Shown here piece by piece: positions 52,073 through 62,122 of a DNA stretch of 64,000 bases (positions within the stretch are counted from its first letter, which is position 1; the number at the start of each line of letters is the position of its first letter). Source of the DNA: Mycolicibacterium hippocampi. GTDB taxonomy: Bacteria; Actinomycetota; Actinomycetes; Mycobacteriales; Mycobacteriaceae. The position numbers and the translations under genes were made by a program. Where the stretch lies: contig NZ_BLLB01000002.1 in the NCBI RefSeq assembly GCF_010723735.1, positions 2,108,001-2,172,000 of the forward strand. The letters run 5' to 3'. The notes under the pieces are model-generated. The model did not search any database, was not told the origin of the DNA, and saw nothing but the letters and a program-made list of their open reading frames with translations.

Positions 52073-52825
52073 TCAGCGCTGGCAGGTGGGGCACCAGTAG
52101 GTGACCCGCTCACCGCCGCGGTCGGTCTCGATCGGCGTGCCGCACCGCCGGCAGGGTAGTCCCGCCCGGCCGTACACCCACACGTCCTGGCCGGGACGGG
52201 TGTTGCCGGTGGTCGTGCGGTTCACCCGCATCCGGTTGGCCCACAACATCTGTTGCGCCCGGTTGGCGAGCCGCAGCGGGTCGGAGACCTGCGCGACCGC
52301 CGTGCCGGGCAGCAGCCCGAAGACGAAACACAATTCGTTGGCGAAAACGTTGCCCACCCCCGCCATCACCCGCTGGTCCAGCAGCGTCTCGGCCAGCGGA
52401 CGCGACGGGGCGGCCATCAGGTTCGCGGCCGCCACCGAGGCCGACCAGTCCTCCCCGAGCAGATCCGGGCCCAGGTGCGCGACGACGTCCATGTCGGTGG
52501 CGCGGTCCAGGACCTCCAGTACGCCGAGGTCGACGCCGGATGCGCGGGAGTCGGCTGTCTGCAACACGATCCGGATCTTGTACGCCGGAGCCCGGACTCG
52601 ACCGATGATCCACGCGCCGTCCATCTTCAGGTGTGAGTGGATGCTCGCCGACCCCACGCGGATGAACAGATGCTTGCCCCGGCTGATCACTTCGTCGACG
52701 ACCTGCCCGGACAGGTCCACCGCGGCGTAGCGGGGGACGCGGACGTCGCAGCCGGTCAACTCCTTGCCCGCCAATGCCTCCCGCAACTTCGCGGCCGCGC
52801 GGAAGACGGTGTCGCCTTCAGGCAT
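52073..52825 (-). CDS. nei: Fpg/Nei-family DNA glycosylase, Rv3297-like
   Basis: A 250-residue base-excision-repair enzyme removing oxidised bases and cutting at the abasic site. The processed N-terminus MPEGDTV provides the catalytic Pro2-Glu3, and the lysine in SRGKHLF is in place. The H2TH helix-turn-helix is around [14 protein letters not shown], and the C-terminal zinc finger has cysteines in PCRRCGTP and YWCPTCQR. It overlaps lhr by TGATG, so the repair glycosylase and helicase are co-translated, as in Rv3297-Rv3296. Confidence 0.94.
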   Translation of the reverse strand: MPEGDTVFRAAAKLREALAGKELTGCDVRVPRYAAVDLSGQVVDEVISRGKHLFIRVGSASIHSHLKMDGAWIIGRVRAPAYKIRIVLQTADSRASGVDLGVLEVLDRATDMDVVAHLGPDLLGEDWSASVAAANLMAAPSRPLAETLLDQRVMAGVGNVFANELCFVFGLLPGTAVAQVSDPLRLANRAQQMLWANRMRVNRTTTGNTRPGQDVWVYGRAGLPCRRCGTPIETDRGGERVTYWCPTCQR

Positions 52826-55800
52826 CAGCGCAGCCGCAGCCCGCGTGGTGTCCGGGCGAACCCGGCCTCGGTCAGGGCCACCGCCACCGCCGAGTCGCGG
52901 TCCTCCAGGACCGCAACGCCGTCCACCCGCTCGACCAGCAATGCCGGAACCCGTTGCCGGGTGACCAGTTCGGCCAGCGCGACCGCGGCGACATGGTGAG
53001 TGTCGGGGTCGGTGGTGAAACTCAGCAGCGACCGGCCGCCGCGCTCGATGAACCAGGCAAGCTCACCGTCGACGAGCACCACCAACGCGCCGGCCTTGCG
53101 GCCGGGCCGGTGGGCTGTGTCGGTGTCGCCGCGCGCCGGCCACGACAGGGCGGCGCCGAACGGGTTGGCCGGGTCGGTCGCGGCCAGTGCGACGGCGCGC
53201 AGGGCGCCTTGGCGGTCGTCGATGCTGTCGGCATGGGTGCGCAGACGGTCGACGGTGCTGGCCGTGGCGAACTGGGCGCCGCCGAGGGATTCGACGAAAT
53301 AACCTCGCTGACACCGCCCGGTTTCTTCCAGTGCAGTGAGCACCTTGTACAGCGAGGCGAAGCCACCCGGGATGTTCTCGGTCGCCACTGCCCCTTTGGT
53401 GAGCACGCCGTGGCGGGCCAGCAGTTGGTCGGCCTGGAAATGCGCACGCACGGTGGTGTCCGTTTCGGCGGCCGGCAACACCGACCACCGACCGGCGACC
53501 GTCGGGTCGGAGTCGCGGTGTGCGCCCGAGCTGATGCTGTAGCGGCTCAGCCGCGGCGCCCGGCGATGACGGTGTGACGGTGCAGCGGCCCGCCGTGCGC
53601 CCCGGGCGCCGGCCAGCAGCGCCCGCACCGGCGCGAACGTGTCACCCCCGACATGGCCAGACCAGATCAATTGCCACAGCGCTTCTTTGAGTGCTGTAGC
53701 GCTGACACCGTCGACGGTGATCTGCCGGAAGAAGTAGGCGCCGCCGCCACTCAACGCGTCCAGCACCGCTCTGTGTACATCGGTGAGGTCGGTGTCCGAC
53801 GGCGGGGCCAGGGACAACGGGGCAGTGTCGGCGGAGTGGAACGCCACCCACCCGTCGGCCGACGACAGCGCACCGACACCGGACCACAACACCTCACCGG
53901 AGGCCAGCAACTCGTCGAGCATGCCGGGCTGGTAGTCGCGCACCCGCTGACCGAAGATCAACGGCTCCACCGCTGAAGCGGGCACCGGCACCCCGGCGAG
54001 CTGATCGATCACCGCGGCCAGTCCGTCGACCCCCGACACCGCTTCGCTTCCCATCAGCTGCCATGCCGGCAGGAAGCGGCCCAACGCGGCGGTGCTCACC
54101 GGTTCGATCTGGGCGCGCAACGCGGCCAGCGAGCGCCGGCGCAGGATCCGCAACACCTCGGCGTCGCACCATTGCTCACCGGAATCGGCTGGTGCATCGA
54201 TGAACTCGCCGCGCATCAGCTTGCCGTCGGCAGCGAGGCGGCCCAGCACGTCGCCGGCCACCCGCAGCCCGAGGCCGAACCGGGTGGCCGCCTCGACGGT
54301 CGTGAACGGTCCCCGGGTGCGCGCAAACCGTGACATCAGCTCCCCGAGCGGGTCGACGACGGGTTCGAGGAACGCCATCGGCACCCCCACAGGCACCGCG
54401 ACCCCGACGCCGTCACGCAGCCGGCCGATGTCCTCCACCGCCGCCCACCAGCTCTGCCCGGCGAACGACACGGTCACCACGCGCTTGGCCGTCAGCAGCC
54501 CCTCCAGCCAGCCGCCGACGTCATCCTGGGTGCACCGCAGGGCGATCTCGTCGGCCGTCAGCGGCCCCAGCAACCGCAACAGGTCCGCCACGCCCTCGGC
54601 ATCGCGGACAGCGCGCTCGTCGGTCAGGTGTTGCAGCTGCCGGTTGGTGTTGGTGACGACGTCGGCGTCGAGCAGCTCCCGCAGTTCGACGCGGCCCAGC
54701 AGCTCGGCGAGCAGCTTGGGGTCCAGCGCCAGGGCGGCGGCGCGACGTTCGGCCAGCGGACTGTCGCCCTCGTACATGAACGCCCCGACGTAGCCGAACA
54801 GCAGCGACGCGGCGAACGGCGACGGTGTCTGCGTCTCGACCTCGAGGATCCGCACCCGCCGCTGGGCCACCCGCGCCATCAGTGAGACCAGGGTGGGCAC
54901 GTCGTAGACGTCCTGCAGGCATTCGCGCACGGCTTCGAGCACGATCGGGAAGTCGGGGTAGCCGCGGGCCACGTCCAGCAGTTGTGCGGCCCGTTGCCGC
55001 TGATGCCACAGCGGGGAGCGCTTGCCGGGGTTGCGGCGCGGCAACAGCAGCGCCCGGGCGGCACACTCGCGAAACCGCGAGGCGAACAGCGCCGAACCGC
55101 TGACCTCGGTGGTGACCAGCGGCTCGATCTCGTCGGGGTCGAAGACGAAGATGTCGGCGCCGGGGGCGGTATCGTCGGTGTCGGGCAACCGGACGATGAT
55201 GCCGTCGTCGGAGGCTGTGGGTTTCTCGTCGATGCCGTAGCGCTCGTAGAGCCGTTTGCCGACCGCCAGCGCCAGCGGTCCGTGCACCCGTAGACCGTAG
55301 GGGGAGTGCAGGATCACCCGCCAGTCGCCCAGTTCGTCGCGGAAGCGTTCCACGATCAGCGTGGTGTCCGAGGGGACGGCGGAGGTGGCACTGCGCTGCT
55401 CGTCGATCAGCTGCCACAGGTTGTCGGTCGCGAACCCGTCGAAGCCGACTGTGTGGCAGCGCTGTTCGAATGCGTCGCGATCCAGCCGCGCCAGCTCGCC
55501 GGTGAACTCGCCGATCGCCGCACCCAACTCCGCCGGCCGGCCCACGCCGTCGCCGCGCCAGAACGGAAGCCGGGCCGGCTCGCCAGGGGCGGGGATCACG
55601 AGCACCCGGTCATGGGTGATCTCGGTGATCCGCCAGCTCGTCGCACCCAGCGATATGACGTCGCCGGGACGCGACTCGTAGACCATCTCCTCGTCGAGTT
55701 CACCGACCCGCGATGGCTTTTCGGAATCCGCGCTCGAGGCGAGGTACACGGTGAACAGGCCGCGGTCGGGAATCGCGCCGCCCGAGGTGACGGCCAGCCG

Positions 55801-57345
55801 TTGCGCCCCGGGACGGGAGGTGAGGCTGCCCGAGTCGCGGTCGTAGACGATCCGGGGCCGCAGCTCGGCGAACGCGGTGGACGGGTATTTGCCGGACAGC
55901 AGATCCAGCGTCGCCTCGAACGCGCTGCGCGGCAGCGTCGCGAACGGCGCACTGCGGCGCACGGTGTCGAACCATCGGTCGGCGCTGATGGGTTCGAGCG
56001 CACACGCCGCGACAGTGTGCTGAGCCAGCACGTCGAGCGGGTTGGCGGGCACCCGCATGGTCTCGATCTGGCCGGCCAGCATCCGCTGCACGCTCACCGC
56101 GCACCCGATCAGATCGGTGCGGTGCTTCGGGAACAACACGCCCTGGCTGATCTCACCGACCTGGTGACCGGCCCGGCCGACGCGTTGCAACCCACTGGCC
56201 ACCGACGGCGGCGTCTCCACCTGGATCACCAGATCCACTGAACCCATGTCGATTCCGAGTTCCAGGCTGGAGGTCGCGACGACGGCCTTGAGACGTCCGG
56301 TCTTCAGCGCCTCCTCGACCTCGGCGCGAGCTTCCTTGCTGACCGATCCGTGGTGCGCCCGGGCCAGTACCGGCTCGGCGCCGTAGGTCTGCCCGCTGCC
56401 CATCAGGTGGGCGGGTGCGCCGCCGGCGACGCCCGGGTTGGGCCCGCCGAGCTCGGTGCCGGTGCGTTCGGCGTGAATCTCGTTGAGGCGTGCGGTCAGC
56501 CGCTCGGCGAGCCGGCGGGAGTTGGTGAACACGATCGAGCTGTTGTGCGCCTCGACCAGGTCGACGATGCGTTCCTCGACGTCGGGCCAGATGGAGTTGT
56601 TCTCCAGATTGGCCATGTCGGGGACGGGGACCTGCACGGTGAGGTCGAACGTCTTGGCGGCCGGTGGGGCGACGACGGTGGTGGGTGCGGTTCCGGACAG
56701 GAAGCGCGCCACCTCCTCGGGCGGGCGCACGGTCGCCGACAGGCCGATACGTTGGGCGGGCTTCTCCAGCAGCTCGTCGAGACGTTCCAGCGACAGCGCC
56801 AGGTGCGCGCCGCGCTTGGTGGCCGCGACGGCGTGCACCTCGTCGACGATCACCGTCTGCACACCCGCCAGCGTTTCGCGGGCAGCCGAGGTCAGCATCA
56901 GGAACAGCGACTCAGGGGTGGTGATCAGGATGTCGGGCGGCTTGGTGATCAGTTCCCGGCGCCGGCTGGGGGTGGTGTCGCCGGAACGCACGCCGACGCT
57001 GATGGCCGGGGGTGGTTGCCCGGTGCGCTCGGCGATGCGCGAGATCCCGGTCAACGGGGTGCGCAGGTTGCGTTCCACGTCCACGGCCAGCGCCTTGAGC
57101 GGGGACACGTAGAGCACCGTGGTGCCCTTGCCGGCCTGCGGGCTCCTGGCCAGGCCGTCGATCGCCCACAGGAACGCCGCGAGCGTCTTGCCCGACCCCG
57201 TGGGCGCGATGACCAGCGTGTTCTCCCCGTCGGCGATGGCTTTCCAGGCCTGCGCCTGCGCGGGGGTGGGCTCGACGAACGTGCCCGTGAACCACTCCCG
57301 CGTCAGCGGACTGAAGCGGGACAGCGGATCGGCCTTCGTGGGCAT
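52825..57345 (-). CDS. lhr: Large ATP-dependent helicase Lhr
   Basis: A 1506-residue superfamily 2 DNA-repair helicase. I chose ATG 57345 ([19 protein letters not shown]) because the upstream 19 codons fall in a family A repeat. Motifs: Q region [15 protein letters not shown], Walker [17 protein letters not shown] box [10 protein letters not shown], motif [15 protein letters not shown], motif [21 protein letters not shown] and motif [11 protein letters not shown]. The winged-helix and long C-terminal Lhr-core and Lhr-CTD regions follow. Length is as for actinobacterial Lhr. It is coupled to nei (TGATG), consistent with a joint role in damage repair. Confidence 0.95.
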   Translation of the reverse strand: MPTKADPLSRFSPLTREWFTGTFVEPTPAQAQAWKAIADGENTLVIAPTGSGKTLAAFLWAIDGLARSPQAGKGTTVLYVSPLKALAVDVERNLRTPLTGISRIAERTGQPPPAISVGVRSGDTTPSRRRELITKPPDILITTPESLFLMLTSAARETLAGVQTVIVDEVHAVAATKRGAHLALSLERLDELLEKPAQRIGLSATVRPPEEVARFLSGTAPTTVVAPPAAKTFDLTVQVPVPDMANLENNSIWPDVEERIVDLVEAHNSSIVFTNSRRLAERLTARLNEIHAERTGTELGGPNPGVAGGAPAHLMGSGQTYGAEPVLARAHHGSVSKEARAEVEEALKTGRLKAVVATSSLELGIDMGSVDLVIQVETPPSVASGLQRVGRAGHQVGEISQGVLFPKHRTDLIGCAVSVQRMLAGQIETMRVPANPLDVLAQHTVAACALEPISADRWFDTVRRSAPFATLPRSAFEATLDLLSGKYPSTAFAELRPRIVYDRDSGSLTSRPGAQRLAVTSGGAIPDRGLFTVYLASSADSEKPSRVGELDEEMVYESRPGDVISLGATSWRITEITHDRVLVIPAPGEPARLPFWRGDGVGRPAELGAAIGEFTGELARLDRDAFEQRCHTVGFDGFATDNLWQLIDEQRSATSAVPSDTTLIVERFRDELGDWRVILHSPYGLRVHGPLALAVGKRLYERYGIDEKPTASDDGIIVRLPDTDDTAPGADIFVFDPDEIEPLVTTEVSGSALFASRFRECAARALLLPRRNPGKRSPLWHQRQRAAQLLDVARGYPDFPIVLEAVRECLQDVYDVPTLVSLMARVAQRRVRILEVETQTPSPFAASLLFGYVGAFMYEGDSPLAERRAAALALDPKLLAELLGRVELRELLDADVVTNTNRQLQHLTDERAVRDAEGVADLLRLLGPLTADEIALRCTQDDVGGWLEGLLTAKRVVTVSFAGQSWWAAVEDIGRLRDGVGVAVPVGVPMAFLEPVVDPLGELMSRFARTRGPFTTVEAATRFGLGLRVAGDVLGRLAADGKLMRGEFIDAPADSGEQWCDAEVLRILRRRSLAALRAQIEPVSTAALGRFLPAWQLMGSEAVSGVDGLAAVIDQLAGVPVPASAVEPLIFGQRVRDYQPGMLDELLASGEVLWSGVGALSSADGWVAFHSADTAPLSLAPPSDTDLTDVHRAVLDALSGGGAYFFRQITVDGVSATALKEALWQLIWSGHVGGDTFAPVRALLAGARGARRAAAPSHRHRRAPRLSRYSISSGAHRDSDPTVAGRWSVLPAAETDTTVRAHFQADQLLARHGVLTKGAVATENIPGGFASLYKVLTALEETGRCQRGYFVESLGGAQFATASTVDRLRTHADSIDDRQGALRAVALAATDPANPFGAALSWPARGDTDTAHRPGRKAGALVVLVDGELAWFIERGGRSLLSFTTDPDTHHVAAVALAELVTRQRVPALLVERVDGVAVLEDRDSAVAVALTEAGFARTPRGLRLR

Positions 57346-57381
57346 CCCTCCATGGTGCCCGTAAGCACCGACACCTTGTCC

Positions 57382-57443
57382 CGCGAGCTCGCGTGTTTGC
57401 ATGCCCGTGCGCGGCGCGTCGCGTGCAACAGCGCACCCTCGCG
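57382..57443. repeat. Family A palindromic repeat upstream of lhr
   Basis: It opens CGCGAGCTCGCGTGTTTGCA and closes TGCAACAGCGCACCCTCGCG; the arms are imperfect. It is the most diverged family A copy and the only one in a 5' region, lying 37 bp upstream of the lhr start, where it may affect the lhr promoter. Confidence 0.7.
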
Positions 57444-57739
57444 GCCCGCCAGACCGCTAGTTTGCTCAGCCAAACGGGGAGTGCTCAACCGGCCTTGACA
57501 GCAACGAAAGGTCAGGATCCTGCAGCCTGACGATGCGATAAACGTCGGACATCCATGAAATTGATCACTCGGAGGCGGCCAGCCACATCGGAGATGTTGT
57601 GTGGCAACAAAATAAGGGCTGAAAATCCGCGGCTGTCGGGTGACGGTTCGACGACCCTTCTCTAGCCTGGAATGAGGGCCTCTACGAACCGACGGGCCCG
57701 CACCCCGGTTCTGAGCAAAGAGGCCCGAGAGGAGTGAAC
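57444..57739. other. Divergent promoter region between lhr and the mini-protein cluster
   Basis: No gene is seen. With 57346-57443 it forms a 394-bp gap. A TTGACA (57495-57500) could be a -35 box on the plus strand but no matching -10 is obvious. The stretch around 57600-57635 is AT-richer. A GAGAGGAG Shine-Dalgarno precedes the first mini-protein. Confidence 0.4.
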
Positions 57740-57949
57740 ATGCGTTTGAAGTACCTGATTGCAGCACCGATTGCAGCAGCTGCCGGCCTCTTCGTCGCGC
57801 CGACAGCCGCCGCCGACTGCACCACCTTCGGGAACGAGTCGTACTGCTCGTTCGGAGGGCCCGGCGGTACCAGCCCTGTGCTGCCGTATGACTGTGGCGA
57901 CTACGACTACTACTGCAATGACGGGTACCAGGCTTGGGAGCTCTTCTGA
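57740..57949 (+). CDS. Secreted four-cysteine mini-protein, copy 1
   Basis: A 69-residue precursor starting at ATG 57740 (MRLKYLIAAPIAAAAG) after GAGAGGAG. Signal peptide residues 1-25 end APTAAA. The mature 44 residues begin DCTTFGNESYCSFGGPGGTS and end DYDYYCNDGYQAWELF, with four cysteines and many Tyr, Asp and Gly. It is a close paralogue of 58520-58732 and more distantly of 59219-59527. It is followed by a perfect hairpin terminator. Function unknown; two disulfides are likely in the mature form. Confidence 0.8.
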   Translation: MRLKYLIAAPIAAAAGLFVAPTAAADCTTFGNESYCSFGGPGGTSPVLPYDCGDYDYYCNDGYQAWELF

Positions 57950-58039
57950 GTTGGACCGGGCGCGGGGCGCAGTCGAATCCCCGTGCCGAACGCCTGACGG
58001 CAAAGCGTCGCACCCAAACCTGATGACGCTCATCGGTGG

Positions 58040-58071
58040 CCGATCGCGCGGGCACTGACCCGCGCGATCGG
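58040..58071 (+). terminator. Strong hairpin terminator
   Basis: CCGATCGCGCGGG and CCCGCGCGATCGG form a perfect 13-bp stem with a CACTGA loop, followed by TTCATT. It lies 90 bp after mini-protein copy 1 and separates it from the rest of the cluster. Confidence 0.7.
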
Positions 58072-58519
58072 TTCATTCCTGGCGCCAGAAGGTAGCAACG
58101 AGGGTGCTCACTGCGCGGCCTGGAGACTCATTGAGATTTCGTGAAAGGAGCTGTCGTGCAGGCGCTAACGCGTTGGCTGTGGTGAAGCCGATGAACTTCC
58201 GCACCGAGCCTGCACGCCGTCCCGGAGATGGGAGCGACTGCGGCCCTTGAGAGTCGGCCATCTGGTGGTCGGCATTGGTGACTCTGGTCCCACCCTCAGT
58301 AACCGGATGCTTCGGCAAATCATCAGGACGTCTTGGCGCACTGCGGACCTCGTTGGCATAGCGCTACGTGGCCGGACGTCCGTGGGGCAAGCCTGCACCC
58401 AGTTCTTCGTAACCGATCCCATTTTGATATCAGATTGCTAGCATCCTCACAGTGAGGCCGCGCTCACCTGCGGGTTGGTATGGCCGCGTTCGTGATCAAA
58501 CTCAGTAGGGAGTGCAGTG
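58072..58519. other. Gap within the secreted-protein cluster
   Basis: No gene I can support. Short open frames on both strands (for example minus-strand 58073-58318) have no Shine-Dalgarno, no recognisable motif and ordinary length for chance in GC-rich DNA. TTGATATCAGATTGCTAGCAT near 58426-58445 is AT-rich and may hold the promoter for the mini-protein and haemophore pair that follows. Confidence 0.4.
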
Positions 58520-58732
58520 ATGCGGTTACGGTACTTGATCGTCGCCCCCTTCCTGGTCGTCGCCGGCCTCGCCGCCGCGCCGACTGCAGCAGCAGACTGC
58601 ACCACGACCGGGAACCAGACGTTCTGTTCGTTCGGGGAGCCGGGTAACACCGGCCCCGTTCTGCCTTACGAATGCGTCGACGCCTACGACTACTACTGCA
58701 ATGACAGCTACGGCAGCTGGGACCTATTCTGA
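58520..58732 (+). CDS. Secreted four-cysteine mini-protein, copy 2
   Basis: A 70-residue precursor (ATG 58520; GTG 58517 also in frame) with GGGAGTG upstream. The signal peptide MRLRYLIVAPFLVVAGLAAA ends APTAAA. The mature part begins DCTTTGNQTFCSFGEPGNTG and ends AYDYYCNDSYGSWDLF with the same four cysteine positions as copy 1. It precedes the first haemophore-like gene by 65 bp, forming the first mini-protein/haemophore pair. Confidence 0.82.
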   Translation: MRLRYLIVAPFLVVAGLAAAPTAAADCTTTGNQTFCSFGEPGNTGPVLPYECVDAYDYYCNDSYGSWDLF

Positions 58733-58797
58733 GCTCCATCCGAGACCGTGGTGGTAGCGCCAACGTTGATTCGACCAAGCAGACAAAGGAGTAAGTA

Positions 58798-59175
58798 ATG
58801 GTGTCTCACAGGACTTTTGCGGGGCGGATGTTGCTGGCGGCCGTCGGTTCCGGTGCTGTGCTGTTCGGGACCGCGGTGTCCGCGAGCGCGCAGCCGGCAC
58901 CGCCGAACTGCACTGCGGCTGATCTGGCGGGCATCATGTCCGGCGTCACCGCATCCACGTCGGCCTACCTATTCACCCACCCGCCGGTGAACGACTTCTT
59001 CACCAATCTCGGCAAGGTGCCCAACGACCAGAAGCGCGAAGCGCTGGCCAGTTACCTGGACGCCAACCCGCAGGTGAAGGCCGACCTCAGCGGCATCCGT
59101 CAGCCGGCGAAGGACTTCCGTGCCCGTTGTGGCGGCGGCCCCGGTCCGCTGGCTGAGGTCGAGGGCGAGGGCTGA
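58798..59175 (+). CDS. Haemophore-like secreted haem-binding-domain protein, copy 1
   Basis: A 125-residue protein with a signal peptide (to about residue 32, ...GTAVSASA). The mature domain resembles the mycobacterial haemophore family (Rv0203-like): PNCTAADLAGIMSGVTASTS, AYLFTHPPVNDFFTNLG, SYLDANPQVKADLSGIRQP and DFRARCG. The two cysteines would form the family disulfide, and the Tyr/His of AYLFTHP are candidates for haem contacts. The C-terminal tail GGGPGPLAEVEGEG is extra compared with copy 2. Haem binding is inferred from family resemblance. Confidence 0.85.
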   Translation: MVSHRTFAGRMLLAAVGSGAVLFGTAVSASAQPAPPNCTAADLAGIMSGVTASTSAYLFTHPPVNDFFTNLGKVPNDQKREALASYLDANPQVKADLSGIRQPAKDFRARCGGGPGPLAEVEGEG

Positions 59176-59218
59176 GCCCCGCCCTGGTTTCGCCGAACGG
59201 CTGAGCGGGAGATCTGCG

Positions 59219-59527
59219 ATGCGAGTTCATTTCCTACTCGTCGCACCGATCATCGCGGTCGCCGGCCTGACCGTCGCACCGACCGCAGCGGCCGATTGCA
59301 CCAGCGCCGGCGGAACGACGATCTGCGCGCAGGGGGAGTCCCGCGGTGCGGACACCGGTGATGGTCCCAGCGGTTCCGGTCCTTACGTGCCCTATCCGTG
59401 CGAATATGACTGGAACTGCAACGACTACTACGGGTGGGAATGGGATCTGGACCTCGATCCCGGTCCGGGTATCGGTTTGCCGGGCAGGCCCGGCAATCGA
59501 CCAGGGGGCGGAATCGACGGCGGATGA
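59219..59527 (+). CDS. Secreted four-cysteine mini-protein, copy 3 with extended tail
   Basis: A 102-residue precursor (ATG 59219). The signal peptide MRVHFLLVAPIIAVAGLTVA ends APTAAA and the mature part begins DCTSAGGTTICAQGESRG. The core ends EYDWNCNDYYGWEWDLDLDP, then an added Gly/Pro-rich tail (GPGIGLPGRPGNRPGGGIDGG). Four cysteines are in the same order as in copies 1 and 2. It lies between the two haemophore-like genes (43 bp after the first, 28 bp before the second), forming the second pair. Confidence 0.8.
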   Translation: MRVHFLLVAPIIAVAGLTVAPTAAADCTSAGGTTICAQGESRGADTGDGPSGSGPYVPYPCEYDWNCNDYYGWEWDLDLDPGPGIGLPGRPGNRPGGGIDGG

Positions 59528-59555
59528 CGCCTCCACCTGGATCGAGGAGCGACCC

Positions 59556-59894
59556 ATGACGTCCCACAGAGCTTTCGCGCGACGCATGCTGCTGGCTGCG
59601 GTCGGTTCCGGGGCGGTGCTGCTGGGCACCAGCGCACCCGTGATCGCTCAGCCGCCGCCGCCCAACTGCACCGCGGCAGACCTGGCGGGCATCATGTCGG
59701 GAATCACCGCCGCGACGTCGGCGTATCTCTTCACCCACCCGCCCGTCAACGACTTCTTCACCACGCTCAAGGATGTTCCTGCAGAAGAGAAGCGGGCGGC
59801 GCTGCAGACCTACATGGACGCCAACCCGCAGGTGAAGGCCGACCTGACAGGTATCCGTCAGCCTGCCGTCGACTTCCGGAACCGCTGCGGCTGA
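59556..59894 (+). CDS. Haemophore-like secreted haem-binding-domain protein, copy 2
   Basis: A 112-residue protein (ATG 59556 after GAGGAG). The signal peptide ends SAPVIA and the mature domain reads PNCTAADLAGIMSGITAATS, AYLFTHPPVNDFFTTLK and IRQPAVDFRNRCG. It is strongly similar to copy 1 without the acidic tail. Its stop is immediately followed by the stop of the convergent TetR gene. With copy 1 and the interleaved mini-proteins it indicates a tandem duplication of a two-gene unit. Confidence 0.87.
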   Translation: MTSHRAFARRMLLAAVGSGAVLLGTSAPVIAQPPPPNCTAADLAGIMSGITAATSAYLFTHPPVNDFFTTLKDVPAEEKRAALQTYMDANPQVKADLTGIRQPAVDFRNRCG

Positions 59895-60539
59895 TCAGCG
59901 CCGGCTGACGGCGTCCGCGAGCGCTGGCGGTAGACCCGGCACGCGTCCGACCGCGTCGAGAAGCCCGTGTGCGCAGAGGTCGGCGATGAAGTCCGCGTCC
60001 AGCGACGCGTCGATCAGCCGTTGCCTGCACAGTTCGAACGTGAACGCCAGCCAGCCATAGACGGTGGCCCGCAGGTCCCGCTCCACCTTCGAATCCAAGG
60101 CGCCACCGGTGGTCTCGGTGATGCGATCGATGATGCGGTTGGCCTGCCTGTCGTTGTCGATGTCCTCGATGCCGCGCAGCACCGGGTCCGACCGGCCCAT
60201 CCCCATGTACGCGGCCCAGGCACCGTGTGGGTGCTGTTCGTCGTACTGCAGATAGGCCAGCACGCCCGCTCGGACCTGCCCGAAAAGCGTCAGACCGGGC
60301 TCGGGCGGGGTGTTGGTGGCCTGGAACAGTCGCTCGCCCTCGGCCCGCACGACCGCGGCGAAGAAGGCCCGTTTGTCGGGGAAGTAGTGGTACATCAACG
60401 CGCGGGAGACGCCGGCGCGCTCGGCGATCTCGTCGATGCGTACCTCGTCGTAGGGGCGTTGGCCGAACACCTCGGCGCCGAGTGCCAGCAGTTCGTTGCG
60501 CCGATCCTCCGGTGAGAGACGGCGCCGGGATTCAGGCAT
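59895..60539 (-). CDS. TetR-family transcriptional regulator
   Basis: A 214-residue regulator. The HTH is VRIDEIAERAGVSRALMYHY then FPDKRAFF. The ligand domain is alpha-helical, of unknown specificity. It is divergent from the P450 gene across 48 bp, with an imperfect palindrome between the starts, so it probably represses the P450 and itself. It is convergent with the haemophore-like genes and need not regulate them. Confidence 0.92.
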   Translation of the reverse strand: MPESRRRLSPEDRRNELLALGAEVFGQRPYDEVRIDEIAERAGVSRALMYHYFPDKRAFFAAVVRAEGERLFQATNTPPEPGLTLFGQVRAGVLAYLQYDEQHPHGAWAAYMGMGRSDPVLRGIEDIDNDRQANRIIDRITETTGGALDSKVERDLRATVYGWLAFTFELCRQRLIDASLDADFIADLCAHGLLDAVGRVPGLPPALADAVSRR

Positions 60540-60548
60540 GGGTCCATC

Positions 60549-60565
60549 CTACTTGACACATGTAG
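60549..60565. promoter_or_regulatory. Imperfect palindrome between tetR and P450
   Basis: CTACTTGACACATGTAG has CTAC/GTAG outer arms with two further matched pairs inside, and includes TTGACA, a possible -35 box for the P450 gene. It is in the right place for a TetR operator. Confidence 0.5.
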
Positions 60566-60587
60566 AACAGCCGCGGAGGCTGGGGAG

Positions 60588-61964
60588 ATGACCGCTGTAG
60601 ACCACCGGGGGTCCTATCCCGCGTTGCCGCACCCTCGCCGTCGGGTGCCGTTGCTCGGTGACGTGCTGGCGTTCGACGCGGACAGCCCGTCGCAGTCGAC
60701 GATGGCGCTCGCCGCGCTCGGTCCCGTCTTCGAGTTCCGTTTTCTGGGAGCGCGCTACGTCGTGGCCGCGGGTCCGGATGCCGTTCTCGAGGTCAACGAC
60801 GAGAGCCGGTTCTGCAAACATGTCGGCCCCGACATCGACGCGTTGCGCATTCTCGGCGGCGACGGTCTGTTCACGGCCTACAACGACGAACCGAACTGGC
60901 AGAAAGCCCACGATGTGCTGATGCCGGCGTTCAGTCAGCAGGCGATGCGGCGCTACCACTCCATCATGTTCGACGTCGCCGACGAGCTCACTGCCCGCTG
61001 GGACCACAAGGCCACCCGCGGTGCGACGGTCGACGTGTCCGTCGACGCCACCCGGGTGACGCTGGAGACGATCGGACGCTGCGCGGCCGGGCATCCGTTC
61101 GGGTGCTTCGAGTCCGAGGCGGTGCACCCGTTCGTCGAGCACATGGTGGCGGGCCTGAAGGGCTCCGACCGCGTGGGTGTGCTGCGGGAGACGTTCCTGC
61201 CCGGTTTCGTCGCGCAGCGGGCCGAGCGGCCGGTGCGTGATCACGCCGCGAAGTTGCACGCGATCGCCGACGAGATCATCGCCGACCGGGTGCGCGACGG
61301 CCTCGGGCACCACGACGATCTTCTCGAGCTGATGCTGGCTTCCGATCTGCAGCTCGCCAACATCCGCTACCAGCTGATCAATTTCTTGGTTGCGGGGCAC
61401 GAAACCACCTCGGGGGCACTGTCTTTTGCGCTGTACTACCTGTCTCAGCATCCGGAAGCGGTACAGAAGGCGCGTGCGGAGATCGCCGAGGTGTGGGGTG
61501 ACGACGATCGGCCGGACTTCGAGCAGATCGCCAAGCTCCGTTACGTGCGAAGAATTTTCGACGAGGCATTGCGGCTGCAACCCACGGTCCCCGGGTATTA
61601 CCGGGCAGCGCGCGAGGACACCGTGCTCGCCGGGGTGCACCCGATGCGCAAGGGCGACTGGGTGCTCGCTCTCGTCGGGACCCTGCATCGCGATCCGCGC
61701 TGGGGACCCGACCCCGACGCGTTCGACCCGGACCGGTTCGCGCCCGAGAAGGTCAGGGCCCGTCCGGCAGGCTTGTACAAACCGTTCGGGACCGGCCCGC
61801 GTTCGTGCATCGGGCGCCAGTTCGCGTTGCACGAAGCCGTGCTGCTGCTGGCGGTGCTGCTGCGCCGCTACGAGCTCATCGCAGACCCGGAGTATCAGCT
61901 GCAGATCACCGAACGGTTGACGGTGATGCCCAAGGACTTCCACCTGTCCCTGCGCCGCCGCTAG
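60588..61964 (+). CDS. Cytochrome P450 of the CYP102-like haem-domain type
   Basis: A 458-residue P450 whose sequence resembles the haem domain of the fatty-acid hydroxylase P450 BM3: NWQKAHDVLMPAFSQQAMRR, FLVAGHETTSGALSFALYYL, EALR as the ExxR, and the haem loop PFGTGPRSCIGRQFAL. Unlike BM3 there is no fused reductase domain; the protein stops after the haem domain. Fatty-acid or lipid hydroxylation is a reasonable guess. It is divergent from a TetR gene. A family A repeat begins 16 bp after its stop. Confidence 0.93.
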   Translation: MTAVDHRGSYPALPHPRRRVPLLGDVLAFDADSPSQSTMALAALGPVFEFRFLGARYVVAAGPDAVLEVNDESRFCKHVGPDIDALRILGGDGLFTAYNDEPNWQKAHDVLMPAFSQQAMRRYHSIMFDVADELTARWDHKATRGATVDVSVDATRVTLETIGRCAAGHPFGCFESEAVHPFVEHMVAGLKGSDRVGVLRETFLPGFVAQRAERPVRDHAAKLHAIADEIIADRVRDGLGHHDDLLELMLASDLQLANIRYQLINFLVAGHETTSGALSFALYYLSQHPEAVQKARAEIAEVWGDDDRPDFEQIAKLRYVRRIFDEALRLQPTVPGYYRAAREDTVLAGVHPMRKGDWVLALVGTLHRDPRWGPDPDAFDPDRFAPEKVRARPAGLYKPFGTGPRSCIGRQFALHEAVLLLAVLLRRYELIADPEYQLQITERLTVMPKDFHLSLRRR

Positions 61965-61979
61965 CCCCTCTCTGTTGTG

Positions 61980-62039
61980 GCGAGCGCGCGGGTCTGCACG
62001 CCGACACGCCGCACCGGGCGTACAACGGCGCGCGCTCGT
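61980..62039. repeat. Family A palindromic repeat
   Basis: It opens GCGAGCGCGCGGGTCTGCAC and closes GGCGCGCGCTCG. Its first 32 bp (61980-62011) are identical, in inverted orientation, to 63362-63393. It lies 16 bp after the P450 stop. Confidence 0.87.
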
Positions 62040-62122
62040 CGACGTCCACGGCGCGCGCAGTGTCCCAGTGATGGTTACTTTCGACTCTTTCACCACCCAA
62101 GACGCAGGGTCAGACTCACAGG

